Below, one piece after another: positions 34,846-45,537 of a stretch of DNA of 64,000 bases. The stretch comes from Pleurodeles waltl (lineage: Eukaryota > Chordata > Amphibia > Caudata > Salamandridae): the NCBI RefSeq assembly GCF_031143425.1, contig NC_090448.1:334502177-334566176 (forward strand), in the 5' to 3' direction. The position numbers were made by a program, and so were the translations under genes. The notes under the pieces were generated by a model. It had not been told where the DNA came from. It was given only the letters and a program-made list of their open reading frames with translations, and did no database searches. How positions within the stretch are numbered: the stretch's first letter is position 1; the number at the start of each line of letters is the position of its first letter.

Positions 34846-37831
34846 TGTAGGAGGCTGTCCTGGCTTGTAGTGGGTACCAGAGGTACTTACACCTTGTGCC
34901 AGGTCCAGTTATCCCTTATTAGTGTAGAAGAGGTGTTTCTAGCAGCTTAGGCTGATAGAAGGTAGCTATGGCAAAGCAGCTTAGGCTGAACTAGGAGACA
35001 TGTAAAGCTCCTACTATACCACTGGTGTCATATGCACAATACCATAAGAAAGCACAATACACAGAAGTACTAAAAATAAAGGTACTTTATTTTTATGACA
35101 ATATGCCAAAAGTAACTCAGTGAGTACCCTCAGTATGAGGATAAGATATATACGCAAGATATATGTACACAAACCAAAATTATGCAGGTAATAGCAAGAA
35201 AAGTAATGCATCAGTGTAAAGTTACAATAGTTAGCAATAGGAGCACATAGGTATAGGGGCAACAAAAACCATATACTCCAAAAGTGGAATGCGAACCACA
35301 AATGGACCCCAAACCTATGTGAGCTTGTAGAGGGTCGCTGGGACTGTAAGAAAACAGTGAGGGTTAGAAAAATAGCCGACCCCAAGACCCTGAAAGGTAG
35401 GTGTAAAGTGCACCTACTACCCCCAGAGAGCACAGAAGTCGTGATAGGGGGATTCTGCAGGAAGAACAAACACCAGCAATGCAACAACAGTGGATTTCCG
35501 GACCTGAGTACCTGTAAGACAAAGGGACCAAGTCCAATAGTCGCAACAGTGTCGAGAGTGGGCAGGAGCCCAGGAAATGCCAGCTGAGGGTGCAAGGAAG
35601 CTGCCACCTGTTGGAAGAAGCTTTGAGTTCTGCAATAAAGAAGAGGACTAGGAACTTCCCCTTTGGAGGATGGATGTCCCACGTCGTGAAGAAGCTTGCA
35701 GAGGTGTTCCCACGCAGAAAGACCGTAAACAAGCCTTGCTAGCTGCAAGGTTCACGGTTAAGGTTTTTGGGTGCTGCTGTGGTCCAGGAGGGACCAGGAT
35801 GTCGCCACTTGGAAGAGGAGACAGAGGGGGCGCCCAGCAACGTAGGGAGCCCTCACAGAAGCAGGCAGCACCCGCAGAAGTACCTGAACAGGCACTTAGA
35901 AGAAAAGTGAAGCGGAGTCCACCTGAAGTCACAAAAGGGAGACCCACGACGCCAGAGGACAACTCAGAAGGTTGTGCACTGCAGGTTAGAGTGTCAGGGA
36001 CCCAGGCTTGGCTGTGCATGAAGGAAATCCTGGAAGAGTACACAGGAGCCAGAGCAGCTGCAAATCACGCGGTACCCAGCAATACAGTCTAGCGTGGGGA
36101 GGCAAGGACTTACCTCCACCAAACTTGGACTGAAGAGTCACTGGACTGTGGGAGTCACTGAGTTCCAGGGACCACGCTCGTCGTGCTGAGAGGGGACCCA
36201 GAGGACCGGTGATGCAGTCTTTTGTTGCCTGCGGTTGCAGGGGGAAGATTCCGTCGACCCACAGGAGATTTCTTCAGAGCTCCTGGTGCAGAGAGAAGGC
36301 AGGCTATCCCTAGAGCATGCACCACCTGGAAACAGTCGAGAAAGCAGTCAGGATGAAGCGATACAAGGTTGCTACTAGTCGTCTTGCTACTTTGTTGTGG
36401 TTTTGCAGGCGTCCTGAGCAGTCAGTGGTCGATCCTTTGGCAGAAGGTGAAGAGAGAGAGATGCAGAGGAACTCTGGTGAGCTCTTGCATCCTTTATCTG
36501 GTGAGATCCCCAAAGCAGAGACCCTAAATAGCCAGAAAAGGAGGTTTGGCTACCTAGGAAGGAGGATTGGCTACCAAGAGAGGTAAGAGCCTATCAGAAG
36601 GAGCCTCTGACGTCTTCTGCTGGCACTGGCCACTCAGAGCAGTCCAGTGTGCCACAGACACCTCTGGTTCCAAGATGGCAGAGGTCTGGGACACACTCGA
36701 GGAGCTCTGGGCACCTCCCCTGGGAGGTGCAAGTCAGGGGAGTGGTCACTCCCCTTTCCTTTGTCCAGTTTCGTGCCAGAGCAGGGCTGGGGGATCCCTA
36801 AACCGGTGTAGACAGGCTTATGCAGAGATGGGCACCATCTGTGCCCATCAAAGCATTTCCAGAGGCTGGGAGAGGCTACTCCTCCCCAGCCCTCACACCT
36901 ATTTTCAAAGGGAGAGGGTGTTACACCCTCTCTCAGAGGAAGTCCATTGTTCTGCCTTCTTGGGCCAGGCCTGCCTGGACCCCAAGAGGGCAGAAACCTG
37001 TCTGAGGGGTTGGCAGCAGCAGCAGCTGCAGTGGAGACCCCGGAAAGGCAGTTTGGCAGTACCTGGGTTCTGTGCTAGTGACCCAGGGGATCAGGGAATT
37101 GTCCCCCCAATGCCAGAATGGCATTGGGGTGACAATTCCGTGATCTTAGACATGTTACATGGCCATGTTCGGAGTTACCATTGTGACGCTGTACATAGGT
37201 AGTGACCTATGTATAGTGCACACGTGTAATGGTGTCCCTGCACTCACAAAGTCCAGGGAATTTGCCCTGAATGATGTGGGGGCACCTTGGCTAGTGTCAG
37301 GGTGCCCACACACTAAGTAACTTTGCACCCAACCTTCACCAGGTAAAGGTTAGACATATAGGTGACTTATAAGTTACTTAAGTGCAGTGGTAACTGGCTG
37401 TGAAGTAACGTGGACATTATTTCACTCAGGCTGCACTGGCAGGCCTGTGTAAGAATTGTCAGAGCTCCCTATGGGTGGCAAAAGAAATGCTGCAGCCCAC
37501 AGGGATCTCCTGGAACCCCAATACCCTGGGTATGTCAGTACCATATACTAGGGTATTATATGGGTGTACCAGTATGCCAATGTGAATTGGTAAATTTAGT
37601 CACTAGCCTGTTAGTGACAAATTTGGAAAGCAGAGAGAGCATAACCACTGAGGTTCCGGTTAGCAGAGCCTCAGTGAGACAGTTAGGCATCACACAGGGA
37701 ACACACACAGGGCACATACTTATGAGCACTAGGGCCCTGCCTGGCAGGGTCCCAGTGACATATAGACTAAAACAACATATATACAGTGAAATATGGGGGT
37801 AACATGCCAGGCAAGATGGTACTTTCCTACA
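34846..37831 (-). mobile_element. 2,986-bp solo LTR with 5-bp target duplication
   Basis: The element begins TGTAGGAGG and ends TTTCCTACA, so the termini are TG...CA with a 7-base inverted end (TGTAGGA/TCCTACA). It is flanked by GTGCA on both sides (34841-34845 and 37832-37836). These are the signs of an LTR left after recombination of a complete retrotransposon. No gag or pol remains. Orientation is inferred as minus, from a 'CACTTAAGTAACTTATAAGTCACC' passage near the right end that resembles the 5' part of the other long LTRs here. The reading frames inside (up to 244 codons) show no domain. An inverted repeat around GGCATTGGGGTGACAATTCC at about 37095-37140 is conspicuous. Confidence 0.85.
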
Positions 37832-37836
37832 GTGCA

Positions 37837-39689
37837 TGATCCGCTTGAGAGTTTTTGAAGCCATGCCTCAGAATGCAAGGGAATTCCTCAATGGATTTGA
37901 TCATTGTTTCAAGTAAAGACAGATGTGAACGGATTTCACAAACTCGTTGAAGTAAGCTGCATATATGCCATGAGGGTGCCCGGCCACAAATGGCAAGGAC
38001 TTCAACTGCAGCTGTCGTGCTGTGTATATACGTGCTGTGTATATATCTGTGTATATACGTATTTTGAAGTTCTAACCAGGGAGCCCAGCTGAGTGCTGCA
38101 GCAGTGCTAGTATCTGTACCAGGGGTATGTGTTGAAGTTATTCCTTTGTATAAAAGAGATTGGATCAAAAGGGGTCTGTCACAGCATGAACAACTTCAAC
38201 CAATTCAAAACCACAACACACTTGTGGTAAATCCTTAACGCAAAAACAGTATACACATAACCAAAGTAGGCATCCAGAACTCCTTGAAATGGAGGGGTGG
38301 AGAGCAAACTTCTACTATGAAACTTTGATAAACATTTGGAGAACCCATAGGTGTGCAGAGACTGGAACGGTTGCAATTGTATTTGTCAATGTGCAGCAAT
38401 GAATGGTCTCTTTGCCCTGCTCCCAAAGTTGGTGTTTAGAAAAATTATCGGCAACAAAAATATTGTGGGACAAAATATCATGCCAGGAGTATCGAGGACA
38501 AACATATTTTGATCCTCAATATTTTTGACACAATGTCCTCTCCACACAATATTTTTGTTTCCGATATTCTGTCAGTGATCCAGACTACTTGGCTAATGAT
38601 ATGCGACTACGCACTATTCAAGTTTGAATAACACACAACTACAAAATCAGTCATTTTTATCACTCCAAAGGGGGGGTCTGAAAATGAATGTAAAATAGTG
38701 CATTTTAATTCAATTTAGCTGTGTTTAATAGTCAATTTTGGGCAGTTGTTCTGCTGAAACTGCACAACAAACTGAAATGGCCACACTAGCAACCCACTGT
38801 TTGACATGCATAATATTCTCTTGTAGACTGTGCATCCTATAGACACAGAAATTACAGGATTCGTGACACACAGAACAGAAAGGATGGAACAGGAAGAAAA
38901 GGAAAGAGAAAAAGGGAACTTTGGCGAATTTGAGATGTTTGTACAATGCATATGCCATCCAAAGGGTGCTTTCAAGTGCTGCGAGGGACGAGGGAGGGGC
39001 ATAAAGAGTGTAGAAGATGGAATCATTCTGGTATATGGGGACCCTTAACTATCCAGAGACCCACTAGTCACCCCTATCCTAGTGAGGACATATATATGGA
39101 GGCCTAGTTGGGTGGCGCACACAGAAAGTTTGGTTTGGCCCACAGATGATGTTTAAGTTGTCAAAGTTTACCAAGCTTAGTGATCCATGGGATAAAAAGA
39201 TTTCCTCCTCACTTCTTTCCTTGTGTGACTTGAGGGACTAGTAAAAGCCCTAAGAGTGGGCTACAATGGTATTCATCCTTTTATCTACAACTCAGGTTTG
39301 ATGATCCACGCATCCCGGGTGGTTAAGAAGGCCAGAAAAGACTGTACTCTTTGGAAGATCTCGCTAATACTTAGGAGGTCCTACATGTCCTTAAAACAGT
39401 TTTAGAAAAGAGGTACAAGGGTGCTCCCATTTGACACCGAGGATGGTGGCCAGTATTCACATATCGGAATTAACAGTCAGTGCTTCAACACAGCAGCCAA
39501 CACGTCACCCAAAGCCAAGGTCATGCTTGTAACTGTCCTACGCATACCATATGTTCAAGAGAAAAGTAGAACCCCACTGCTCTTATTTGCCTCCTAGTCC
39601 TGCAGCTGAGTGCAGGTAAATGATGACATCTGAATAAGCCACCCGAAACTGTGATTCTAGCAATTGTCCTGCAAGTAAATAATCAGAGG
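37837..39689. other. Unassigned stretch
   Basis: It contains short TA-rich runs (about 38022-38062) and a region at 38450-38560 with repeated 'ATATTTTTG(T/A)' words. No coding similarity was recognised. Confidence 0.45.
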
Positions 39690-41230
39690 GGATGGGATAA
39701 GGCCCATTTGCTTACACCCCCTAAACTTAAGTGGCCCTCTGGGGTACAGAATGCTGCCCCTCCACCCCAAGTCATGGCAATCTGCCAGTACTCTGTTGAA
39801 AGACCCAAAGTACTCAGGAAATTAGCAGTTCCCAACATGTTGATGGGCTCATGGCTCAAGGGATGGTGTGAGCATCAGTCTGATTGAGTTGAGCCCCATG
39901 TAATCCACAATGAACCAGAGTTTTGGGGCTGCAACAGGTAGGGTGCCTTTGGGTACGAGCACTACTGGTTTGGACCCGGATGAGTGCTTGATTATCCATA
40001 ACTCCAGCATCTTGTAAACGTTCTCTTTAATGCTAGCCCTCACCTTATCTGATAATCTGTAAACTTTATTTTTCACAGGCATAATGTCTCGAGTACCTAT
40101 GCCATGGGTACACAAATGTGTAAGCCCAGGGTTGAGGGAGAACAGAAAGGCAAACTGCCCCATCAACCGGCAACAGTCCCTCTGCTGGTCTTGGGTCAGG
40201 ATAGGGGAGAGGTTGACACCTTTCACTGATCTTTTCTGCTCCTTGGAGGACAAGAAGATGGAAAGAGGTTCACTCTCCTCTTCCATCCCCTCAGCTATCA
40301 CCAGGGACATGTTGACTACATGTTGACTTCGTAGTACGGTTTGAGACGATTTACATGGAATACCCTTAAGGCATTACTAGGGGTCTTGAGGTCCCCAAGT
40401 AAATGGCCTCCTCCATTCTCTCCTTCACCTCATAAGGCCCTGATCAACCATCTCAGAGAGCCCTGGGCTCACTAGCTCCATAACCCACAGTTTGCTGAAA
40501 GGCTAAAACTCGACCTTCTGGTCATACGAAAGTTTCATCACTTCCTAGCTGGCTTCCAGATTTTCAGAAGCCTTCTTCCATAAGTGCTGCATCGGGTTAT
40601 GGAGAGCCAGCTGATTATATCCTGGGGGCATTTCTTTGGTGCTTGCTCCCACTCCTCCTTTACTAGACTGAGGGGTCCCCTAACAGGGTGGCCAGAAAGG
40701 AGCTCAAAGAGGCTAAACTTGACTCCTTTTTTTGGTACCTCCCGTAGGCATAAAGCATACATGGTAAGAGGAAGTCCCACGTCCACCTCATAGGCTCAGG
40801 CAAGTGATATGGTGTGGAGAACTTATAGGTTACCCCCACTCATTCCACATCCTTCGGGAACACCACTCAGGCCAAAATCCCCATCAGAGCACTAGCCGCT
40901 GTAGGTGCACTCACAGACCTCAAAGGTATGGCCTCTGAGGATCTGATGGCAGGTCCAACAAGATCAGGATAAACCTGTCGCCTAAGGCAATCTTGGATTC
41001 CAGGGGCCCAACGATGTTGATGTCCACCCTTTCAAAGGGTGTGCCAATGACAGGCAAGGGAACCAGAGGAGCCTTGAGCTTTATCCCTGTTTTTTCACTG
41101 GCCTATGAAAATGACCTGCAGAATGTATCGGAAGCTATCCTCATCTGGGGCCAATAGAAATGGGTGATTAACCTGGCAAAGGTATTGTCCTGTTCCAGAT
41201 GTCCTGCCAGGAGTATTTCAAGACATCAAG
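39690..41230 (-). pseudogene. Ty3/gypsy pol with integrase upstream of RT (Gmr1-like)
   Basis: On the minus strand the order is integrase, then RT. Integrase starts with an HHCC-like 'AGHLEQDNTFARLITHFYWPQM' at about 41220. The core 'PFERVDINIVGPLE' (catalytic Asp) follows at about 41030, then 'FSLFELLSGHPVRGPL' (40700), and a C-terminal GPY/F-type module 'GPYEVKER...VFHVNRLKPYY' (about 40440-40330). RT follows without a break in layout: 'DIMPVKNKVYRLSDKVRASI' (about 40090), 'PVVLVPKGT' and 'FIVDYMGLNS', then damaged sequence to about 39690. Ty3/gypsy elements normally have RT before integrase. The reverse order is known for Gmr1-like elements of deuterostomes. Multiple stops and frameshifts are present, and RNase H and the 3' LTR are absent. 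Confidence 0.85.
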
Positions 41231-41814
41231 AGCTACACGTAGACCTAAGAAGGCTGGGTACATAAAAAATAAAAGGAACAAACATCCTTCTAGGATTCAT
41301 TCATGAACGAAAATCATTAACATTTGTTAATTGTCAATTAATCCAATCGTACACAGGCAAATGTGAAAATATACAAATTTGGAGACCTAAAATTTGTACA
41401 ATAATATTTTAAGAACAATGAGAACATAAAAGTGTAAACTGATCTGAGTGACAAAATGCCCAGTGAAAGCTGATCACACAGTGTAGGTGCTGCAGTAAAG
41501 AGTAAAAACAGTGAAGTGATCATAAAAAGGCAATAGACTAGGTACATATGCTGCTAATGCTCAAATGACTATATTTGGTAAGAAATAATTCCACCCTTTA
41601 TTCTCAGAAGCCCCTGTTGAACAAATTTCTTGATAAACTGCTTTTATGTCTGCTATTGTTGATGATGTTTTGACCAGTAAGGGAATTTGTGGGTCATCAT
41701 CAATATGGCGGACATGTTTTCATGCATTTATGTTTCTTGCTCAGACATGGTGTTAGATTGATTCATTCCTCCTTGTCACCTTGTAGCATGCACTGATGAA
41801 CAGATACAGTCTTG
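41231..41814. other. Unassigned sequence left of solo LTR
   Basis: AT-rich sequence that begins where gypsy integrase similarity ends. It may belong to whatever was inserted into the gypsy element. Nothing else was recognised. Confidence 0.4.
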
Positions 41815-41819
41815 CACGC

Positions 41820-44357
41820 TGTTGGAAATAGCCCTGCGTGCAGGGCTATCCCCAAGCTTTTTACTTTCCTCCTCCTATTTATCTGACCTTTTTGTTGGCT
41901 TCAGGACTCTGGGCACTTCATCATTGCTAATCAGTGCTATTGTGCATGTACTGTCCCCCCAAAACATGGTATGAGTGGCTTACACATGTTTGGTATATTT
42001 AATTTACCTGTAAGTCCCTTGTAAAGTGGTATACCATATACACAGGGCCTGTAAATTAAATGCTACGAGTGGGCCTGTAGTGCAGATTGCACCACCCACA
42101 TAAGTAGCATTTCAAACCTGACTCATGTCTTCTATTGCCGTGCCTGTGAGTGCAGTTTACTGCCAACTTAACTTGGCATTTCAAACTACTTGCCAAAGCC
42201 TAAACTCCTCTTTTATTGCACATACGTCACCCCTAACGTAGGCCATGGGTAGCCCTATGTGCAGGGTGCAGTGCATGTAAAAGGTAGGACATGTACATTT
42301 ATGTTTTGCATGCCCTAGTAGTGACAAACAACCTATTTAGTTTTTCACTACTGTCCGGCCTGCTCCTCTCATAGGTTAGCATTGGGAATTCCCTTATATA
42401 TTTTTAAGTGGTTATTTCTGATCTGAAAGGAGTAGTGTTGCCATGTATGATATGTTTGGAATGGTAGTAAGAAATCCTGCTTACTGGTGTAGTTGGATTT
42501 TACTCTACTATTTTATCTGTGCTTGAAACTCTCTGTGCTTTGCAAACTGACTCCAATCCACGTGTACGGCTGAGTGACAGTTACACTTTGTGCATACTTT
42601 CCAGATTGCCACAACACATGAAGGGCTGGGTGTGACAGGAGATACATTTGCATACTGATAGTCTTCGTGGGCTGGGAGAGGGAGAGGTCAATCACACCTC
42701 TCCCTGTGATGAATTATCCCCTACTAATGTCTGGAGCCAGGGCTGGATTGAAAGGGGCTGTGTTTCACTTGAAAGACAAGTACAGGGGCTCTGACCCCAT
42801 ATTTTTAGAGCATTTTTGGAACTGGGACTGAATTTCTGTCAGAAGGACTGCTGCACTGCACAAAGGACTTATCTGGCTGCTCTTCTGCTGTTGCCCTGCT
42901 ACTTGTTATTGGCTGGATGGCTTAAGGACTCACTGAATTGCTTTTCTGCTGCTGCCCTGCTGCCAGAGGCTCCTTGACGCTGTTCTACAAGGACACTACA
43001 GGTACTACCAGAGAGGTTGCCATCAGGACTGCTGGACTGGTTGTGCTGGTCTACCTGCCGACTTCTGCCTGACTTGTGTTTCCTGGCAAGTGTTCACCCA
43101 GGGGCTCAGTGCATGGTGGGCATTGGTTGCTGCCCCTGCAATTATAGCGCATTGTGAGCGCTTTATATTGATACTTTACTTGTGCCACTAGCGCATGGGG
43201 AGGGTTCTGCAGTTTCACTTTTCTAAAATGTGGGAAGCACTGTTTGTGTGTCCTTTGGGGCTGTGAGGGACTGTCCCCTTGTGCATTTCAACATGGTGCG
43301 TGGGACAATCGTCCTTCTTCTCCAGCACGTGTGAAATGCTGTATAGTCTTCTGCTCCCCAGCGCATGTGAGCACTTACCGCAAGGGAATATCAGCTTGCA
43401 CCACGCTGTTGTGCTGAAGTGCCACTAAGAATCCTCCTTTTTTCAGGAGGAGGATCCCCCTTTTGTCAGGAGGACGCTCACACTGCCCTTCTGAGCTTCT
43501 CCTTCCACCAATGTGGGCCCCATGAGCGAGGCCCACCAGCATTGGTTGCATTCAGCCACAGCTCCTGTACTTCCTGCTGCTGTACTGTGGGACTCAGGCA
43601 GCTACCTTTCACCATTTCGTAACGCAGGGGACCAAGTGTGCCCTACCCGCCATCATCCACATTGTGTGTGCCCTGTCTTGTTTTGGACCTACCTTGGGAG
43701 CACTGATTTCCTCATAGCCTTACAGGAAGAAACCCCGACGGAGGTTCCAAGTGTGACAAGAGGTTGCTGCTAGGAACTTGCTTTATTTTGCATAATGCAG
43801 GTAATAGGTGTGCAGGGGGCCCTGTGACCTATGTATAGAGCCCAAAATTGCATATAAAGCTTAGTAGAGGCACTGGTATGCCAAACCATACGTGTTATGA
43901 TAATACAGTGTGATCATTCTACTTTCCCTGCAAATAGGTGTTTATCGCTAGCAAGATATTATGTTCCTGTGGAAGGTATCAGTCTCTGTACTGTTTACTG
44001 CTCCTTGTGTAGCCCAGTTTTCTTGCCTTGCCCAATGCTATTATAGTACTTGCATGCGATGTCTACTTGTTATGATTCATGTTGTTTTGGTCTTGTTTCA
44101 TGCATATTATATATTAAATATATTTACATAATCCTGTGTGGAGTTTTTTTTTGTGGTGTTCATTGTGTTTCTGTGTGAATTTGTTGCACAAACGCTTTAC
44201 ACATTGTTTCTGGGGATAAACCTAACTGCTCTGTGCCAAGCTCCAGGGGGTGAGCATAGGTTATCTTTGGTGTGTAGCTTACTTGTCCTGACTAGAGTGG
44301 TGGGTTCTGCCTGGCTTAGGTGCATACCCTAGCCAAACAGTAATCCCATTTCTAACA
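41820..44357 (+). mobile_element. 2,538-bp solo LTR with 5-bp target duplication
   Basis: Starts TGTTGGAAAT and ends ATTTCTAACA, a near-perfect terminal inverted repeat with TG...CA ends. It is flanked by CACGC on both sides (41815-41819 and 44358-44362). Its 5' part ('TTTAATTTACCTGTAAGTCC') and 3' part ('GCCAAGCTCC', 'TGCCTGGCTTAGGTGCATACCC') resemble, in reverse complement, the LTR at 54.2-56.1 kb and the fragment at 4089. It therefore belongs to the same broad gypsy LTR group as the Gmr1-like element. No internal genes. Confidence 0.9.
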
Positions 44358-44362
44358 CACGC

Positions 44363-44799
44363 CATATTCATTAAACCGACCACTCTCTTCAACTCACTAT
44401 ATTGGTCAAATTAGCAAATTATTGGTAATTTAGATACTTTATTCGGCCTGTTTTTCCACAATAATCAATTGCATTAGCTCCAAATAAACTTCAAGTGTGG
44501 AACAATGACATTATAACCTTGTGGATGTTTCCCCTCAAGTTAATCTGAATCTACGTTTGCTCAAAATATGTTTCCCCTCCTATATTTACAGTGTCCATTT
44601 TATATTTACATGTACCTATATATGACTGGATTAATTGACAATCAACACGGATGTTTGCTTATTAATGAATTCTAAAAAGATATTTGTTGCCTTTTTTAGG
44701 GGTATGTCATGAGCCAAACCAAGTAGGATGGCTCTATTGCACTGGAGGACCACCAACACACGAGTTGTCCCAGGGTCAAGAACCTTAGGGTAACTATTT
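44363..44799. other. Unassigned spacer
   Basis: AT-rich sequence between the solo LTR and the repeat hosting the L1. No features recognised. Confidence 0.4.
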
Positions 44800-44986
44800 A
44801 GGACATGGGTCAACAACCTTTTGAAAAACAAGATCTACTTGTGTTTCATTGAAATCATCCTGAGCTACTAATATTAGTACCGAAATCTTGACCTCATCTG
44901 ATAAGATTACATTCATGGCAAACCATGGTAGATTAGCAGCAGTGATCACCTCAGTGCAGGATTTCCAGCAGTAATGAAAAAATGCC
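44800..44986. repeat. Left part of a repeat interrupted by the L1
   Basis: The sequence from 'ACATGGGTCAACAACCTTTTG' through 'GATCTACTTGTGTTTCATTG' to 'CCTGAGCTAC' resembles the left part of dispersed vertebrate elements with 'GAGCTAC' ends, which I take to be hAT-like. Its continuation is at 52151-52470, on the other side of the L1. The last 11 bases are the L1 target duplication. Confidence 0.5.
44976..44986 (+). repeat. L1 target site duplication, left copy
   Basis: GAAAAAATGCC, repeated exactly at 52140-52150. The A-rich site fits L1 endonuclease preference. Confidence 0.85.
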
Positions 44987-45078
44987 TTAAAAGTTTTAAG
45001 TTCCTCTGCAACTTTACTTCTTTTACGAGGGTCATTTAACCCACATATATTAATCGAGGCAATTCGAAGTCTAACCAT
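44987..45078 (-). CDS. L1 ORF2 first 30 codons, on the inverted segment
   Basis: The ATG at 45078-45076 opens an endonuclease N-terminus, MVRLRIASINICGLNDPRKR followed by SKVAEELKTF. The Asn in 'SINICGLN' corresponds to the L1 endonuclease active-site Asn. The frame stops being L1 at 44987, where the target duplication begins. The protein resumes on the plus strand at 48324 with CLQETH. The start codon overlaps the stop of the upstream 150-codon frame (ATGGTTAG). Confidence 0.85.
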
Positions 45079-45523
45079 TTGCTATTTCAGGTTTCCTTTC
45101 TCTCTTTTTGTTCTCACAGGTTTTTATATCTAACTGCACTTTCTCTTGAATTTCCCACTCGATTTGTCCACCTCCTTCTATCTCTCCTACCCCTGCTTTC
45201 TGCTGCTCCCCTTGTTGCATTCCTACTCCCCTTTTTTTCCATTTTACTCCCCTGTTTTCTATCCTTTCCCTCCCCTTCCCCTCTTCCTTCGCCTCGTCCG
45301 CAACCCCTCCCTCCTTACCCTTTCCCCCATCTCCCCAACCTCCGCCCCTCCTCCCTCCCCTCCCTTTCCCAGGCCAGTCCCTGCCACCCCCTTCCCGAGT
45401 GTCCTTCCTCCCCGAGACTGGCCCACCATCCTGTGGAGCAATCAGACCACTCATGGCCTGAATGTTAGCGTCGTGTCTGTGCGCCCCCACCCACCAGTTA
45501 CTGGAGCACTTTTGCTTTTCCAA
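45071..45523 (-). CDS. Gly/Lys/Glu-rich frame between L1 ORF1 and ORF2
   Basis: An open frame of up to 150 codons begins just after the ORF1 stop (45538). It ends at 45071, overlapping the ORF2 ATG by 8 bases. The first ATG lies about 23 codons in; the earlier candidate start is a TTG. Composition is extreme (G, K, E, R) because the DNA is purine-rich on this strand. It has no domain I know. It may be only a non-coding inter-ORF spacer that happens to be open. Confidence 0.35.
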   Translation of the reverse strand: MEKQKCSSNWWVGAHRHDANIQAMSGLIAPQDGGPVSGRKDTREGGGRDWPGKGRGGRRGGGWGDGGKGKEGGVADEAKEEGKGRERIENRGVKWKKRGVGMQQGEQQKAGVGEIEGGGQIEWEIQEKVQLDIKTCENKKRERKPEIANG

Positions 45524-45537
45524 GTAACTTTATTTCG

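Noticed and set aside
37095..37140. Inverted repeat inside the solo LTR as a possible rho-independent terminator
   Set aside because: The eukaryotic context makes this irrelevant. It is best described as a hairpin within an LTR.
35014..37202. Frames of 244 and 211 codons
   Set aside because: They lie inside the 3-kb solo LTR, have no recognisable domain and lack splice or start context.
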